From NCBI RefSeq assembly GCF_017591435.1, contig NC_059303.1, forward strand, positions 6,874,860 to 6,938,859: DNA of 64,000 nucleotides. The letters run 5' to 3'. Position 1 is the first letter of the stretch; each line of letters opens with the position of its first letter. Shown piece by piece: positions 30,983 to 44,436 of the stretch. The notes beneath the pieces were generated by a model. It did not search any database. It saw only the letters and a list, made by a program, of their open reading frames with translations, and was not told the origin of the DNA. The translations under genes were made by a program, and so were the position numbers. The DNA is from Portunus trituberculatus (Eukaryota > Arthropoda > Malacostraca > Decapoda > Portunidae).

Positions 30983-32259
30983 CTGTCTCTGGAACCCTCT
31001 CCCAAACACATCCTGCACCTTCACGTCCTCGCAGCTCTGACTGTAAGAAGAGACCGCCAGTTCTTCCAACAAAGGATCTCTGACCGCAGGAAATGGCCTT
31101 AGCTCCATCCACAAAGGTCAGACAGCTGGCACACCTGGCGACAACCACCACAAGCAGCGTTTTTCATGAGATTTCCTGCACTTTTATCAGGATATGCAAC
31201 GCGACACTGCAAGATAGACATAACAAATAACCAGGAGCTGGGTGACTCATCATTACACTATTCCTCACTAGTTGAGTACATTGTTTTACTACACAAAGGA
31301 ACATAAAAGAAGTAACAAGTCTCCATGACGGTCTTTACAAAGCGATGGATTACACTAGCTTATCTAAAGTAATGGCCATAAGATAGTAAAAGCAAGGAGG
31401 CTTACTTATTGCATTCTATACACACCCATACTTGAAAGACTGTATCTCTAAACACCCACCACAATAAAAACTCAAATGTAGAAGAAGTCTTGAGTGAATA
31501 TCCGGGAAAATTAATCGAAACTCATTGTTCTTATAGACAGAAAGAAAAAAAAAGTATTCGTACCCAAACCTACACGTTCCCCTCACAGGCAAACAATCCT
31601 CCATAATAAACAAGACAATGACTGGTTGATTACATACATTTGCTTCCATAATTGCAGGGTCACATGGCGCTCGTGTCGTAAAACAATAACTATCAAATAC
31701 CGAGAAGGAATCCTCTAAGGCCAGCTATACTCCATCAAAAAAGCAGCAAAAACAACTCTCCATAACATGTTAGTGAAAGTGGGCGGGAAACATATGAAAA
31801 TCTTGAAGTTGGCTCTTTTATTACTTTAGTCGTATTTCGGTAAACGTTCAGAACAGTACAGCAATAAAGTTTGCATACACGGATATGAAAAAAAGACAGA
31901 ATGAATTAGATAAACATAATATTTTCCATGCTGAAGGAATATTGTCTATGCTTTGTTATAAAAATGTGTCTGAAGAAGCTGTAAGGCATTATAGAAAAAA
32001 AAATGCCCAATAGTGAGAAACGTAAAGGTGTTGTCTAGTTAATTTCTGTATTTTCCTTATACTACAGGAATACTTAACACGCTTTAGTTTGAGAGTAAGT
32101 GTGTGGGAAGTTGTACGGGATTAAAGGAATGTCTAGCAGGGAGAAGGTCAAAGGTGCTGTGTGGATTCGAGTCACGGAAGCTGCCACTGTGTTTGGTATT
32201 TCCACACGCCGCCCACCTGGTCTGCGCGTCGCCAGTCACGAGCTGCACCTCCACCACCA
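30980..32259. other. Unique AT-rich sequence
   Basis: No gene or element recognised, apart from a possible outlier of the 29.3-30.4 kb array near 31165-31280. Confidence 0.5.
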
Positions 32260-32263
32260 TTAA

Positions 32264-32464
32264 CTCCTTCAGTACTGGGACGATTTTTTACCATGAGTTT
32301 TGTGTGCGATTAGACGATTTTATCAACATTACGAAGGATCTATGGAGGTCAGGAAATTAATGGCTACATTCTTCGCTATTCTAATTTCTACATATGTTTC
32401 TGAATCTGTATAAAATCACCAAATAGTGAAAGAAATATGAAAATGCGTCCTGGTACTGAATGAG
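32264..32464 (+). mobile_element. TTAA-flanked short inverted-repeat element (piggyBac-type MITE), copy 1
   Basis: About 200 bp. TTAA lies immediately left (32260-32263), then CTCCTTCAGTACTGGGACG. It ends ATGCGTCCTGGTACTGAA, the inverted complement with mismatches. The right TTAA has decayed. The interior GGATCTATGGAGGTCAG and ATAAAATCACCAAATAGT blocks match 53798-53999 and 54560-54753. No coding capacity. The family-2 element begins 11 bp further right. Confidence 0.85.
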
Positions 32465-32474
32465 CCAACTCCAT

Positions 32475-32682
32475 ATTCTGAAACACTTCTACATACACTA
32501 CACCCAGATTACTTCCAAAAGCCTCTAGTTGAAGTTACACAGTTTTTCAATAGTTTACGGTTCTATTGACTGATAAGGAAGGTTTATGCATTATGAACAG
32601 AAGAAACATTGTTGAAAACCAGGCTAATCATCTCTGTAGCCTTTAAAAATAGTCGTGATAGGAGAATAAAATGTTTCAGATT
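32475..32682 (+). mobile_element. Short inverted-repeat element, family 2, copy 2
   Basis: Begins ATTCTGAAACACTTCT and ends ATGTTTCAGATT. It shares the inner block GGCTAATCATC.TATAGCCTTT.AAAATAGTCGTG with the copy at 61683 and, inverted, with 4798. No coding capacity. Confidence 0.85.
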
Positions 32683-32847
32683 AGGGGACTTACATAGACT
32701 CCACATGTGACTACTTATGTGGATTCCAGTGTTTAAGACCACTCAGTTTCGCCTCTTTCATTTATCTTCAATCGCTCCTACCTGGCGGATGGGAGGCACT
32801 GAATAAAGATTAGACTATGTATACTTTCTACTAACGAGACTGATTTT

Positions 32848-32848
<1 letters not shown>

Positions 32849-32930
<82 letters not shown>

Positions 32931-32990
32931 GGGGTGACATTTAGTAGGTGCTGTCTGTCTCCAACCTTCTCTCTAAGTCTGTCTGTCTGC

Positions 32991-33044
<54 letters not shown>
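32849..33044. repeat. Two (CT)n microsatellites
   Basis: CT 32849-32928 (one TT interruption) and 32998-33044, separated by TGTCTGTCT-rich DNA. Confidence 0.96.
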
Positions 33045-33046
<2 letters not shown>

Positions 33047-33089
33047 TTATCAAGTTCTACGGACAACTACAACTACAATCAAAATCCAA

Positions 33090-33175
33090 AAGTATTTATC
33101 TATTTACCACTCAATCTATCTATCCACTATCTATGTATCTATCTATCTTATCTATTCACCCATTCACCCATTCAT
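33090..33175. repeat. Decayed (CTAT)n repeat
   Basis: Recurrent CTATCTATC, CTATTTAC and CATTCACC words on a 4-bp grid. Confidence 0.7.
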
Positions 33176-33284
33176 AGTCCATGGCGATCATTGACCCCAA
33201 AAAAACAATTATCACTATACTCTATCCACACATGGCCATAAATCTATTTTGAACATTGCAGTCATAAAAATTCCATGTTTGCCT

Positions 33285-33600
33285 ACGCCCACTGCTCCTC
33301 CTCCTCCGCCACCTCCTGCTCTTCTTCCTCCTCCTCCTCCTCCTCCTCTCCTACCGCTCTTCCTCATTTTCCTTTATTGTCTTAATTCCTACTTAGAATT
33401 CAATCACCCGAATATTTGCTAATTCCAAGAAATTTTAATAAAGCTAAAATCAAGAGCATATTCTTCTTTTCCATCTCTTCTTCCTCCTCCTCCTCTTCTC
33501 ATCTTCCTTTTCCTCCTTTATTTTACTTCCTCATTTAGTCTCTCATCGCCCGAAAATATATGCTAATCCTAATGAAGCTTAAAACGAAGCGTACATCAAG
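33285..33600. repeat. Decayed tandem repeat with embedded (CTC)n, 2 copies of about 170 bp
   Basis: Copy 1 (33285-33458) and copy 2 (33460-33600) share the order: TTCTTCCTCCTCC, TTTTCCTTTATT, CCTAATT or CTCATTTAG, CAATCACCCGAA, TATTTGCTAAT, AATGAAGCTAAAA, and GAGCATA or GCGTACATC. The CTC tract is longer in copy 1. Confidence 0.75.
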
Positions 33601-34379
33601 GGACATCACATTCCCGCCACTATTATCATTACCACACCAGTTATCTATAAGCAACGCCTGTCAGAGAGCGCGTAACTAAGCTCCCGGTGAATGACAGGGA
33701 GTAGAGGCGCCCTATTCCTTTCCCGTCCTGTATATCGCATTGTCTTTGTCAATCTTGCTCCCTTGACATGCAGCCTTAGGTCCGCGTCCATGTCTGTCCC
33801 CTGCCTGCTGTCCTGTTGTGTTAGAGAAAAGGGTATCTGATCGTAAGTCTAGCCTGTGTATTGGTTTTTCATATGGTGTTTGTATTGGTGCTGTTAGACA
33901 ATAGTAATATGGAACACGTATATGTCTAGTTTATATTGATGTAAAGCAATAGTGACATCGTAAAGGTCTAGATCGCTTCTTATACTTTGGCTGAGTCCTA
34001 TAACGATTCTTCACATTCACTTGCAAAAAAATATGAAAGCTCGACGAACCATCTACCGTGTCCATGTGGAAAGTTCAAAGCGTTTACCAAATCATGACCA
34101 GATGGCTTATGCATTTTTTGTTTTCGCACTGAAATCGCAAACCCCAGCAACAATCTCTCTCTCTCTCTCTCTAATCCGCTGGAGAGTTGAAGGCCACGCG
34201 CCTGGCCCGCCATCCAGCCTGAACCAGCACCGACCCAAGGTTACGTAAGACCAACCTAACATCACCCCGCCCGCCCCTCCCCCTCCCACCTTATCGTAGC
34301 CCGCTTAGCCTCAGGATTAATAGCAGGGTGACGGTACACAAGTGGATCTCCCCCACCACAAGCCACCGCCACCTCCAAG
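33601..34379. other. Unique sequence
   Basis: A short CT tract at 34157-34171 and a C-rich patch at 34262-34290. No gene recognised. Confidence 0.5.
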
Positions 34380-34532
34380 TTTTTTTTTTTTTTTTTATGC
34401 AAGAGGGAAGACTGCCAAGGGCAACAAAATATTAGAAAAAAAAAAGGTCCACTGGAACTGCAGTTTCCCCAAAAGAACTGAAAGAGTCAACCAAAAGCCA
34501 GGGACAATTGTCTTGACACCTCCCTCTTAAAA
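34380..34532 (-). mobile_element. 3' part of a poly-A retroelement, copy 2
   Basis: On the minus strand it reads, in order: AAGAGGGAGGTGTCAAGAC, a GTTGACTCTTTCAG part, CCAGTGGACC plus a T-run, TTTTGTTGCCCTTGG, CTTCCCTCTTGCAT and a 17-bp A-run (T-run 34380-34396 on the plus strand). It is the longest copy of this tail family in the window and has the clearest poly-A. Confidence 0.8.
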
Positions 34533-34548
34533 AAAATTTCAAATCTTA

Positions 34549-34612
34549 GGAACATGGAAATATAGAAGCAGGCAGGGAGTTCCAGAGTTAAATGTGGTGT
34601 ACTAAACTTATG
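34549..34612 (+). mobile_element. Fragment of a dispersed repeat (uncertain)
   Basis: Carries AGGAACATGGAAATATAGAAG and GCAGGCAGGGAGTTCCAGAG, wording I recall from an abundant decapod repeat; this is memory, not verified. No second copy in the window. Confidence 0.35.
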
Positions 34613-34752
34613 CATCACGTACTTGATATATTTCTTTTCTTAATCTTTGGCTTAATTTCTCATATTTTTTTTTATATTCACCTTTTGCTTCGTTTTTTTT
34701 AGTCCATGTTTTTTTTTATTCTCTTTATTTCATACTTTTGTTGTACTTTCCC

Positions 34753-34755
<3 letters not shown>

Positions 34756-34815
<60 letters not shown>
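34756..34815. repeat. (CT)30 microsatellite
   Basis: 60 bp of CT. Confidence 0.97.
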
Positions 34816-34816
<1 letters not shown>

Positions 34817-35289
34817 GTTCACGTCAATCGCATGTCCCGTTCCTGTTCCAAGTGACAGACACTTAGAAACAAAGGGTGAGCAAATGAACCACTTGTTGAC
34901 CTGCGCGCGGCGGCCACCACTCTGCTCACCGGGACACCACTCCTTTACATGGTGCAATTAATGGGGCAGATGGCCATCGTGAAGGTAACGGCGTGTGAAA
35001 AGGGCGTAATGAACCTGGTGTCTACGTAGATTATATTCAAGGTGAAGCCAACTCCTATATGAAGATACTATGAATATGAATCACCTAGCATGCATAACAG
35101 TCTTAAATTCATATATATGAATAATACTTAGTTCTTTTTGTTTTTCTTTCCTTCTTCTTTTCTCCTTCTCATTCTCCTTATCATTATTATTATTATTCTT
35201 TCCTTTTTCCATATAAAATTATCAATACCTCAATAACTCGCTGTCCATTGAAAAGATAGTTCTCTGTACGTATCTCACCTTAAACATTT
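34816..35289. other. Unique sequence
   Basis: Nothing recognised. Confidence 0.5.
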
Positions 35290-35585
35290 TACTATATCTG
35301 ATCATTACTACACGCTACCTGATATTCGGTACCGTTTTTAATTCCTCCATACCCCGATCACCTAAACCTTATATTAGTATACGATTCCCTTTACTCTATT
35401 CACGTACGTTCAGATTCAACTAAACTACACCATGATTACTTCTACCCGCTATTACTACACGATTCCATACACTCTATTGTCACAAGTTTGAATATAACAC
35501 GGCCACACAACAATTACTTATGCCTGATATTACTACACGGTTCTTTATACTACATCAGGCAGGTTTAAATACAGCTTGGTCAGTA
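35290..35585. repeat. Decayed tandem repeat, 4 copies of about 67-80 bp
   Basis: The word ATTACTACACGATTC or a relative starts units at about 35304, 35371, 35451 and 35529. It is followed by ATACTCTATT.AC, A.GTTTAGATTYAA and CCATGATTACTTATGCC relatives. Confidence 0.78.
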
Positions 35586-35937
35586 TACACACTCCGCCTC
35601 ACACCAGATACCAAGCCAGTGCGAGCAGGTGGCTGCGTGGGAGCGAGGCAGATGTAGCATGGAGCAGCAGGTAGCGGGCAGCAAACAAATTGTCTATTGC
35701 AGTTAAAAAAAAAAAGGGAAGAAAAAGTGCGTCTCAAGGTCACTACGCAGAGGCTACAGGAGAAAAAAAATCGTACGCACGTGTTTGTTGATGCTTATCT
35801 AAAGAAGATGTATACTCCTTGTGTATGAGGCTGATCAAGTGGTCTTTGTAGGAATGTTTTGTAGGAGTGTCAGGTGTCGCAAAGCTAGGTGTGTTTGCTC
35901 ATTGTATGTCTCTCCATCTGTACCGTAACTGAGTGAT
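35586..35937. other. Unique sequence
   Basis: Nothing recognised. Confidence 0.5.
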
Positions 35938-36103
35938 AGACTGATTGACTGACTGACTGACTGACTGACTGATTAGAAACTGGTACTTAGGTGGGCTTTT
36001 TTTTCCTAATAATTGTGTTGCCCTTGGCTCTTGCACAAAAAAAAAAGCTATTTGACTGACTGATTGTCTAACTGACTGACTGACTGACTGACTGACTGAT
36101 TAT
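35938..36103. repeat. (GACT)n tetranucleotide split by a retroelement tail
   Basis: GACT repeats at 35938-35972 and 36052-36103, with an insertion between them. The two halves have the same phase and spelling, so they were once one array. Confidence 0.9.
35985..36048 (+). mobile_element. 3' tail of a poly-A retroelement, copy 3, inserted in (GACT)n
   Basis: Carries TTAGGTGGGC plus a T-run, CCTAATAATTGTGTTGCCC, TTGGCTCTTGCAC and a 10-bp A-run. Same family as 27190, 34380 and 48092. Both flanks are GACT repeats, so it marks an insertion into a microsatellite. Confidence 0.78.
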
Positions 36104-38531
<2,428 letters not shown>

Positions 38532-38589
38532 GAATATAGGAAAAAAATGGATAAGAGGAAATGAATATAGGAAAAAAATGGATAAGAGG
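38532..38589. repeat. Near-perfect duplication of about 30 bp
   Basis: ATGAATATAGGAAAAAAATG and GATAAGAGG occur twice in tandem. The near identity implies a recent event. Confidence 0.9.
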
Positions 38590-38728
38590 TAAAAGACGTA
38601 AAAGATAAAATCACAAGGAGCAATAGATTACAAGGACATTACGCTCATCAGGGGGTGAAAATAAACAAGGAATTTCCTACCCTTGATCTCAGGAAAACGT
38701 GTTACTTCTGTCTGAATGAGGAGTTCAA

Positions 38729-38904
<176 letters not shown>

Positions 38905-39008
38905 CACTATTTAAACTTATTACTAAGTTTTTTCTCTCGATGCTTCCTCAGCCCCGAAATTTATTGCTGAACATTTTCCCTTTACAGTTTCTCCACCTCC
39001 TTCTTCCC

Positions 39009-39067
39009 CTCCTCCTCCTCCTCCTCCTCCTCCTCCTCCTCCTCCTCCTCCTCCTCCTCCTCCTCCT
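39009..39067. repeat. (TCC)n microsatellite
   Basis: About 20 TCC triplets. Confidence 0.96.
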
Positions 39068-39182
39068 GTTGCCACTCTTCACCCCCGCTACCCATTGACT
39101 CATCGCGGGGAAACACAGCTTCCTTCTCGTGAACATTTTGTCCCAAATGTTAACTTAATAGCCTTGAAAATACCAGGCTCAG

Positions 39183-39184
<2 letters not shown>

Positions 39185-39228
<44 letters not shown>
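39185..39228. repeat. (TC)22 microsatellite
   Basis: 44 bp of TC, 58 bp upstream of the hAT element. Confidence 0.97.
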
Positions 39229-39231
<3 letters not shown>

Positions 39232-39286
39232 CATTTATCTCTTCTATTTGTATTTATCATCAGTCTATCCATCTGTTTGTCTAAAT

Positions 39287-39933
39287 CAGGGGTTCTTAAC
39301 CTGGGGTACGCGTACCCCAGGGGTACTTGAGAGGAATTTTGGGGGTACGTGGCAGGTTTCTCAAAATACTTCAGCTTTGAATAACTGCAAATTTGTTTAT
39401 AGTATACAATGTAGCCTACATGTGCTAGGCTGGATGTGTCCTTCACTAGAACCAGGACACGTTAACAACGTTAACAAGGAAACTCTTGGAGTTATATCAC
39501 TTGAGAGGAAGCTCTCTTGGATTACAGTTGCCACACAACCTTGCAAACCTATAATATTTGTTCCGATTTATTATTCTATGTTATTCACACACACACAGTG
39601 ACTTATTTATCACTATCACTAGTTACAAGTTGCAACTAGCTGGAAGCAACACTAGTTCACTGCCATAATGATCGAAAATTGTCTGATATAGTTCCTTTTT
39701 GGTAAATGTATTGCATGTTAGTGACATATAGTGTCTCCCTGTGAGGTACCAGTTCCTATCGACACTACCTCATAGAAACATACTAATATTATTTAAAAAT
39801 TTGTCTGCTCCACATATATAACACAAATGCATTTATTCTTACCCTTCCTGACGCTGCATTGTGGGAAAGGGTAAGTGATCAATACTGAAAGACTTCGAGG
39901 GGTACATAAGATTAAAAAGGTTGAGAACCTCTG
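39287..39933 (+). mobile_element. Non-autonomous hAT-superfamily DNA transposon
   Basis: 647 bp bounded by a perfect 8-bp target duplication, GTCTAAAT at 39279-39286 and 39934-39941. The left terminus is CAGGGGTTCTTAACCTGGGG; the right, reverse-complemented, is CAGAGGTTCTCAACCTTTTT. Both fit the CAGNGGTTC termini of hAT elements with 8-bp duplications. Just inside the left end is a 16-bp perfect palindrome, GGGGTACGCGTACCCC, and GGGGTAC recurs inverted inside the right end. I see no transposase remnant, so it is a deletion derivative or MITE-like form mobilised by an enzyme coded elsewhere. The intact duplication suggests a fairly recent insertion. Confidence 0.92.
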
Positions 39934-39981
39934 GTCTAAATGGTAGTAGTAGTGCAGTGTTACACAAAATGGTAGAAACAT

Positions 39982-40122
<141 letters not shown>

Positions 40123-41099
40123 AGAAATGCCAATTGCAAAAGTAATCCACAAAGGCGAGTTAGTTTTTTTTTTTTTTCTTCCTTCACTGCAACAATAGAC
40201 AAGTTATTTTTCTTCCTTGCTGATATACTGACAAAGACTGCAAATAAACTGAAAATAAAAACATAAAAACACAATCGACACACTTTGATATCTTAAAACA
40301 CACACACACAAAAAAAAAAAAAAAAACTATAATCTGGTGTTGACTGGTATCGATGCTCAACCTTCGCTCGAAAAGTAATGTAAATTATAGCAGGTGTGCT
40401 TTGCTTCTACAGGTGTGCCAGCCCTACCTCCCTCTCCACACAGCTGCACCATGAACATCCTGGTGGGGGTGTGTGGAGCAGTGCTGTCTGGGATGTGAAG
40501 GTCTGCAGTGACACCAGGATTTCTGCCATCAACAGACTACTGACGAAGGAAAGCGAATCAAAGCACTGACGATTTTTTTCTGTTTCCCTCTTTATGTCCA
40601 CATCCCTAGCCTATCAAAGCTAAGGAAGTTTCTGCATTTGGAAGCGGTTACCCCGAGTTAATGCCTTCCCTAACAACAGACTGTGGCCAGGATTCGGACA
40701 TTACAGCAATGACGAAACGCAAAAGTATAAATCTACCATTGCGATGCGATTTCTTCTAACCATACTCAGTGTCATTCGTTGTGACTCAAACTTTAGTGAA
40801 TCAATTGTAAAGAAACAATTGAAAACTGAACTGTACTCTAGGGATTGGCTACATGAATCTATTAATTATACGATTTCTTCTTACCAAATTAGTTTGATTC
40901 ATTCCGACTCAAAAGATTTAATCAATCATATATAAAAGACCTTAAAAATCGGAGACTATTGATATTTCTTTCGAAACGATAAGATTATGAAAATAACTGT
41001 TTCGATAAAAGTGAAAAAGTGCGGTGTTTTAATAGACTCCAGTGGGCAGTGTCTTCACTTCCAGAGATCTTGAGTGTCCTGTAACTTAAAGTGATAGCA
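40123..41099. other. Mostly unique sequence
   Basis: T-run 40165-40178, A-run 40310-40326. 40744-40930 has two related GATTTCTTCTAACCATACT and GATTTCTTCTTACCAAATT segments about 128 bp apart, each followed by GTTTGATTCATT- or GTCATTCGTT-like wording, probably a two-copy decayed repeat. 41036-41099 may be 5' untranslated sequence of the candidate exon that follows. Confidence 0.5.
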
Positions 41100-41135
41100 A
41101 TGGATCCAGACAAAGGACCAGACACAGAAAAGAAG
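41100..41135 (+). CDS. Candidate first coding exon (12 codons), gene unknown
   Basis: ATG in an acceptable start context (purine at -3, G at +4) opens the peptide MDPDKGPDTEKK. It ends exactly at AAG|GTAAGG, a strong 5' splice-donor sequence at 41136. In-frame reading through the intron stops at 41266-41268, so the short exon only makes sense if spliced. The peptide is hydrophilic and charged, with no signal sequence, and I do not recognise the family. A GATAAAAG word lies about 95 bp upstream of the ATG and CCAGTG words near 41037-41050 could serve as start sites, but this is weak. No second exon can be joined from this window. The alternative is a chance ATG before one of many donor-like words. 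Confidence 0.28.
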
Positions 41136-41938
41136 GTAAGGATAACTTTGCGTTGTTGTCTGTTTAATATTACCCGTGGTGACATTAATGCTAGCGGATA
41201 CTCCTTACAATTCCTACAGCTATTATCATTACTTAAACTCCCCACGTTGTTTCTCCTCCCTCCATAGCAACATTAGTTCGATTCATTATTTTCCAGGACT
41301 TCCATACCAAACACCTATTTCCCTCATTATTTAATATCTTAACGTGCTGCTAAATACATTTCCTTCAATTGTTGTACTGCTGCGGGCCACACTGTTTCTC
41401 GCATCGGTTATGTAAATGCAGCATATTCAGTATTCACGTCAACACCCAAATATATAGTTGCCACAGGTATTGTTGTGACAGTCTAGACGTTTTCATATCT
41501 ATGAATCGAGCAAAGATTAATGAATAGACTAATGATGGGTTTTATACTGACCAAATGCGAATACTGGGAATGAGATAAATTAAGGCATTTGCCGGACACT
41601 TTTCTTCACATTTTGCCATCATTCCTTCATGCATAGGTACGTAACACAGTTCAATCAAACCAATCGATACTAGCAACTATACTCACCATCAAGAATATAA
41701 ACGCATTTACACGGAACCTCTCCTCCTCTATATGAATAAACCATTTATGAGCTGTTTTCTCTCATAAAAGTAACACCAAAAGGAGAAACATCAGCTTACA
41801 GCCTCAAGATTAGGTGAAAAAGAATAATTTGCCACTATCACTCCTCGTAATCTATCTTTTTATCTATTCATTAGTCACTACTGGGAGAATACTAAAAGCG
41901 ATTATGAAATTCCGTGCCCTCACTGAAAAAAGCAATAC
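41136..41938. other. Unique sequence (intron if the 41100 exon is real)
   Basis: No repeat, RNA or coding signal recognised. Confidence 0.45.
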
Positions 41939-42175
41939 GAATATATAAGAAAATAAGAACAAAAGAAAACAAGGGAAGCTGCAAGAAGCCTATACGTGCC
42001 AATCCCTGTACAAAACAAACCTAGATGTGTCTAATCTCCATCAAAGGTTCCCCAATAATTCACCATTAATAATCTGACTTTGGGTTTGTTCCATTCATCT
42101 ACCACTTTTTTTCATCTAACTGTCAAGCTTGAACCGATTACTATTGACCTATTCTGGTGTTAGGAAGATTTCGTA
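41939..42175 (+). mobile_element. Dispersed retro-element-like repeat, copy 2
   Basis: Starts with A-rich ATATAAGAAAATAAGAACA, then GGGAAGCTGCAAGAAGCC, CCAATCCCTGTACAAAAC, a TGTCTAATCTCCATCAAAGG part, TTCCATTCATCTACCAC and CAAGCTTGAACCGATTACTATTG. It corresponds block by block to 18640-18960. Internal deletions and no coding capacity; class undetermined. Confidence 0.6.
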
Positions 42176-43145
42176 TTAGTTGGAAAGGCATGACACTCTC
42201 CAAGGCGGCGATAAGGAGGTGAACAGAATAAGTAGGGCTGACGTAAAGGAAATCATTTCATTGCAGCCGCCGTCCTCGTTATCAATTACTAGAGCGGGGC
42301 TAACACACTCACTCTTGACCGGCTCCTGTTAAACAACGGAAATGTTGATAACGAGGATGATTATGAAAGGAACATTCCTCTCTTTTATTTGTGTCTACTC
42401 CCTTACTAATAGAACTAAAGGTGACATGATATACACTCATGCGGAAGTCGTTAATTAATGCAGGTAAAAATTTCTTGGAAGTAAAAACATTTATAGAACC
42501 TTACATTTCAATTCTAGCTTTCATTTTCAACTGCATCTGATCATATTTCAAAGGGTACGTAGATCATTAGTAGGATCTTCATGAGTGTCTTTCTTCCCAC
42601 TTCACTGATAAACTGGTAAACTCCTCCTACTCATACACCACCATTTACTCCTTCTCCTCTATCTGAGAAGTCTTCCCTCCACTGTAATTGTTATGTGGAG
42701 GAAATTAAAAAAAGAGTAATTATTTTCCTATATGATTTCAAAGCAAGAATAATTCAGTTTTTCTAAATACCTTCTCAATCTTAAGTATAAAAGACACAAG
42801 GCAACTATGAGCAGAATATTTGATAAGCCGTAAAAAAAATCTATGAAAACCTTAGCAATTTCCACCAGAACTAGTAAAAATTAGACAAAATGAATAATAA
42901 TGACCTCAGCTATAAAACAAGATGCAGCAAATAAAACAGGTATAAAAGACACTGAAATAGCATACTTTCCTACTAAAATGTGAAGAAGCCATCAGGTGTC
43001 GAAAATGATGTGCAGAATGAAACCCAAGTGAGAGAAGGCCTAATAACACGAAGTTTACAAGTACATCATTAAAAGATAAGATTGCATATCCATTCAACCT
43101 TCGTTTGTTTTCTCAGCTTACGATCAGAAGTAGTATGAGTAGCAA
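42176..43145. other. Unique sequence with one inverted repeat
   Basis: A perfect 12-bp inverted repeat, CCTCGTTATCAA at 42274-42285 and TTGATAACGAGG at 42345-42356. Otherwise AT-rich with no recognised gene. Confidence 0.55.
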
Positions 43146-43442
43146 GAGGAGGAGGAGGAGGAGGAGGAGGAGGAGGAGGAGAGGAGGACGAGGAGGACGA
43201 GGAGGAGGACGAGGAGGACGAGGAGGAGGACGAGGAGGAGGAGGAGGAGGAGGAGGAGGAGGAGGAGGATATGGAGGAGGAGGAGGAGGAGGAGGAAGAT
43301 ATGGAGGAGGAGGAGGAGGAGGAGGAGGAGGAGGAGGAGGAGGAGGAGGAGGAGGAGGAGGAGGAGGAGGAGGAGGAGGAGGAGGAGGAGGAGAAGGAGG
43401 AGGAGGAGGATATGGAGGAGGAGGAGGAGGAGGAAGAGGAAG
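43146..43442. repeat. (GGA)n purine tract, about 300 bp
   Basis: GGA triplets with GAC and TAT interruptions (GGAGGACGAGGAGGACGAGG; three GATATGGAGG words) over nearly 300 bp. The plus strand is almost pure purine, suitable for triplex (H-DNA) formation. Frames read poly-G, poly-E or poly-R; the minus strand reads poly-P, poly-L or poly-S. None looks like a gene. Confidence 0.96.
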
Positions 43443-43960
43443 ATAAAAAAGAGAAAAGGACAAAAGAAGAGGAAGGAAAGAAATTGAGGAGAGAAAGGAA
43501 GGAAAAAGTTACGAAGAAAGAGAAAGGAAATAAATGAAGGAGAAAGAGGAGTTAAATAAATTAAAGAGAAAAATAAGCCAAGATATGAACAAAGGATGAT
43601 GACGACGAAAAAAAGTAAGACGAGGAAAACAAAAAGACAAATAAGAATTTTAAAAAATGAGAAAAAGTCAGAAAAGAGCAAAGGATGATGGAGACAAAGA
43701 GGAGGACGAGGAGAACAAAGAGACACAAAATGGGAGAAAAGAAGTCGAAGAAAGAGTAAACGAAACTAAGGAAGAAAAGAAAAGGATAAATCTAGGAACA
43801 AAATAAAGAGAAGGATGAGGAAAATTAAGTGATCGAGGAAGAGGAAAACATGAAGGAAGAGGAAGAGGAAGAAGAAGAAGAAGAGGAGGAGGAGGAGGCA
43901 CTAGTGGTGACAGTGTTGGCAGTGGTCACAGGAGGAAAAGAAGACAAGGGGATATCATAT
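43443..43960. other. Extended purine-rich region
   Basis: A/G-rich with AAAGAGAAAGGA and GACGAGGA words, ending in a second short GAGGA tract (43860-43898). It is probably the decayed margin of the GGA array. Confidence 0.6.
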
Positions 43961-44038
43961 TATTGTTTGTGGTAACCTTTGCCTCCCCACAAGCCTCTCA
44001 CATCTCTGTCTGGCTACCCTTAACTCTTCCCCCCACCC

Positions 44039-44299
<261 letters not shown>

Positions 44300-44436
44300 C
44301 TTGACGGGGGGAAGGTGATACGGCCCAAAACTTCGACTCCTCCTTCGATACAAACCCACATAGCTGCGGCGGAATGTTACATAAGCGTGACCACTGCCTC
44401 ACTGACGCAGGAAATTTAGCGTATTCTACCGCGAGC

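Noticed and set aside
43105..43537. Long open frames reading poly-G, poly-R, poly-E (plus) and poly-P, poly-L (minus)
   Set aside because: All six frames are open because the DNA is one GGA triplet tract. No start context, no non-repeat domain and no splice evidence.
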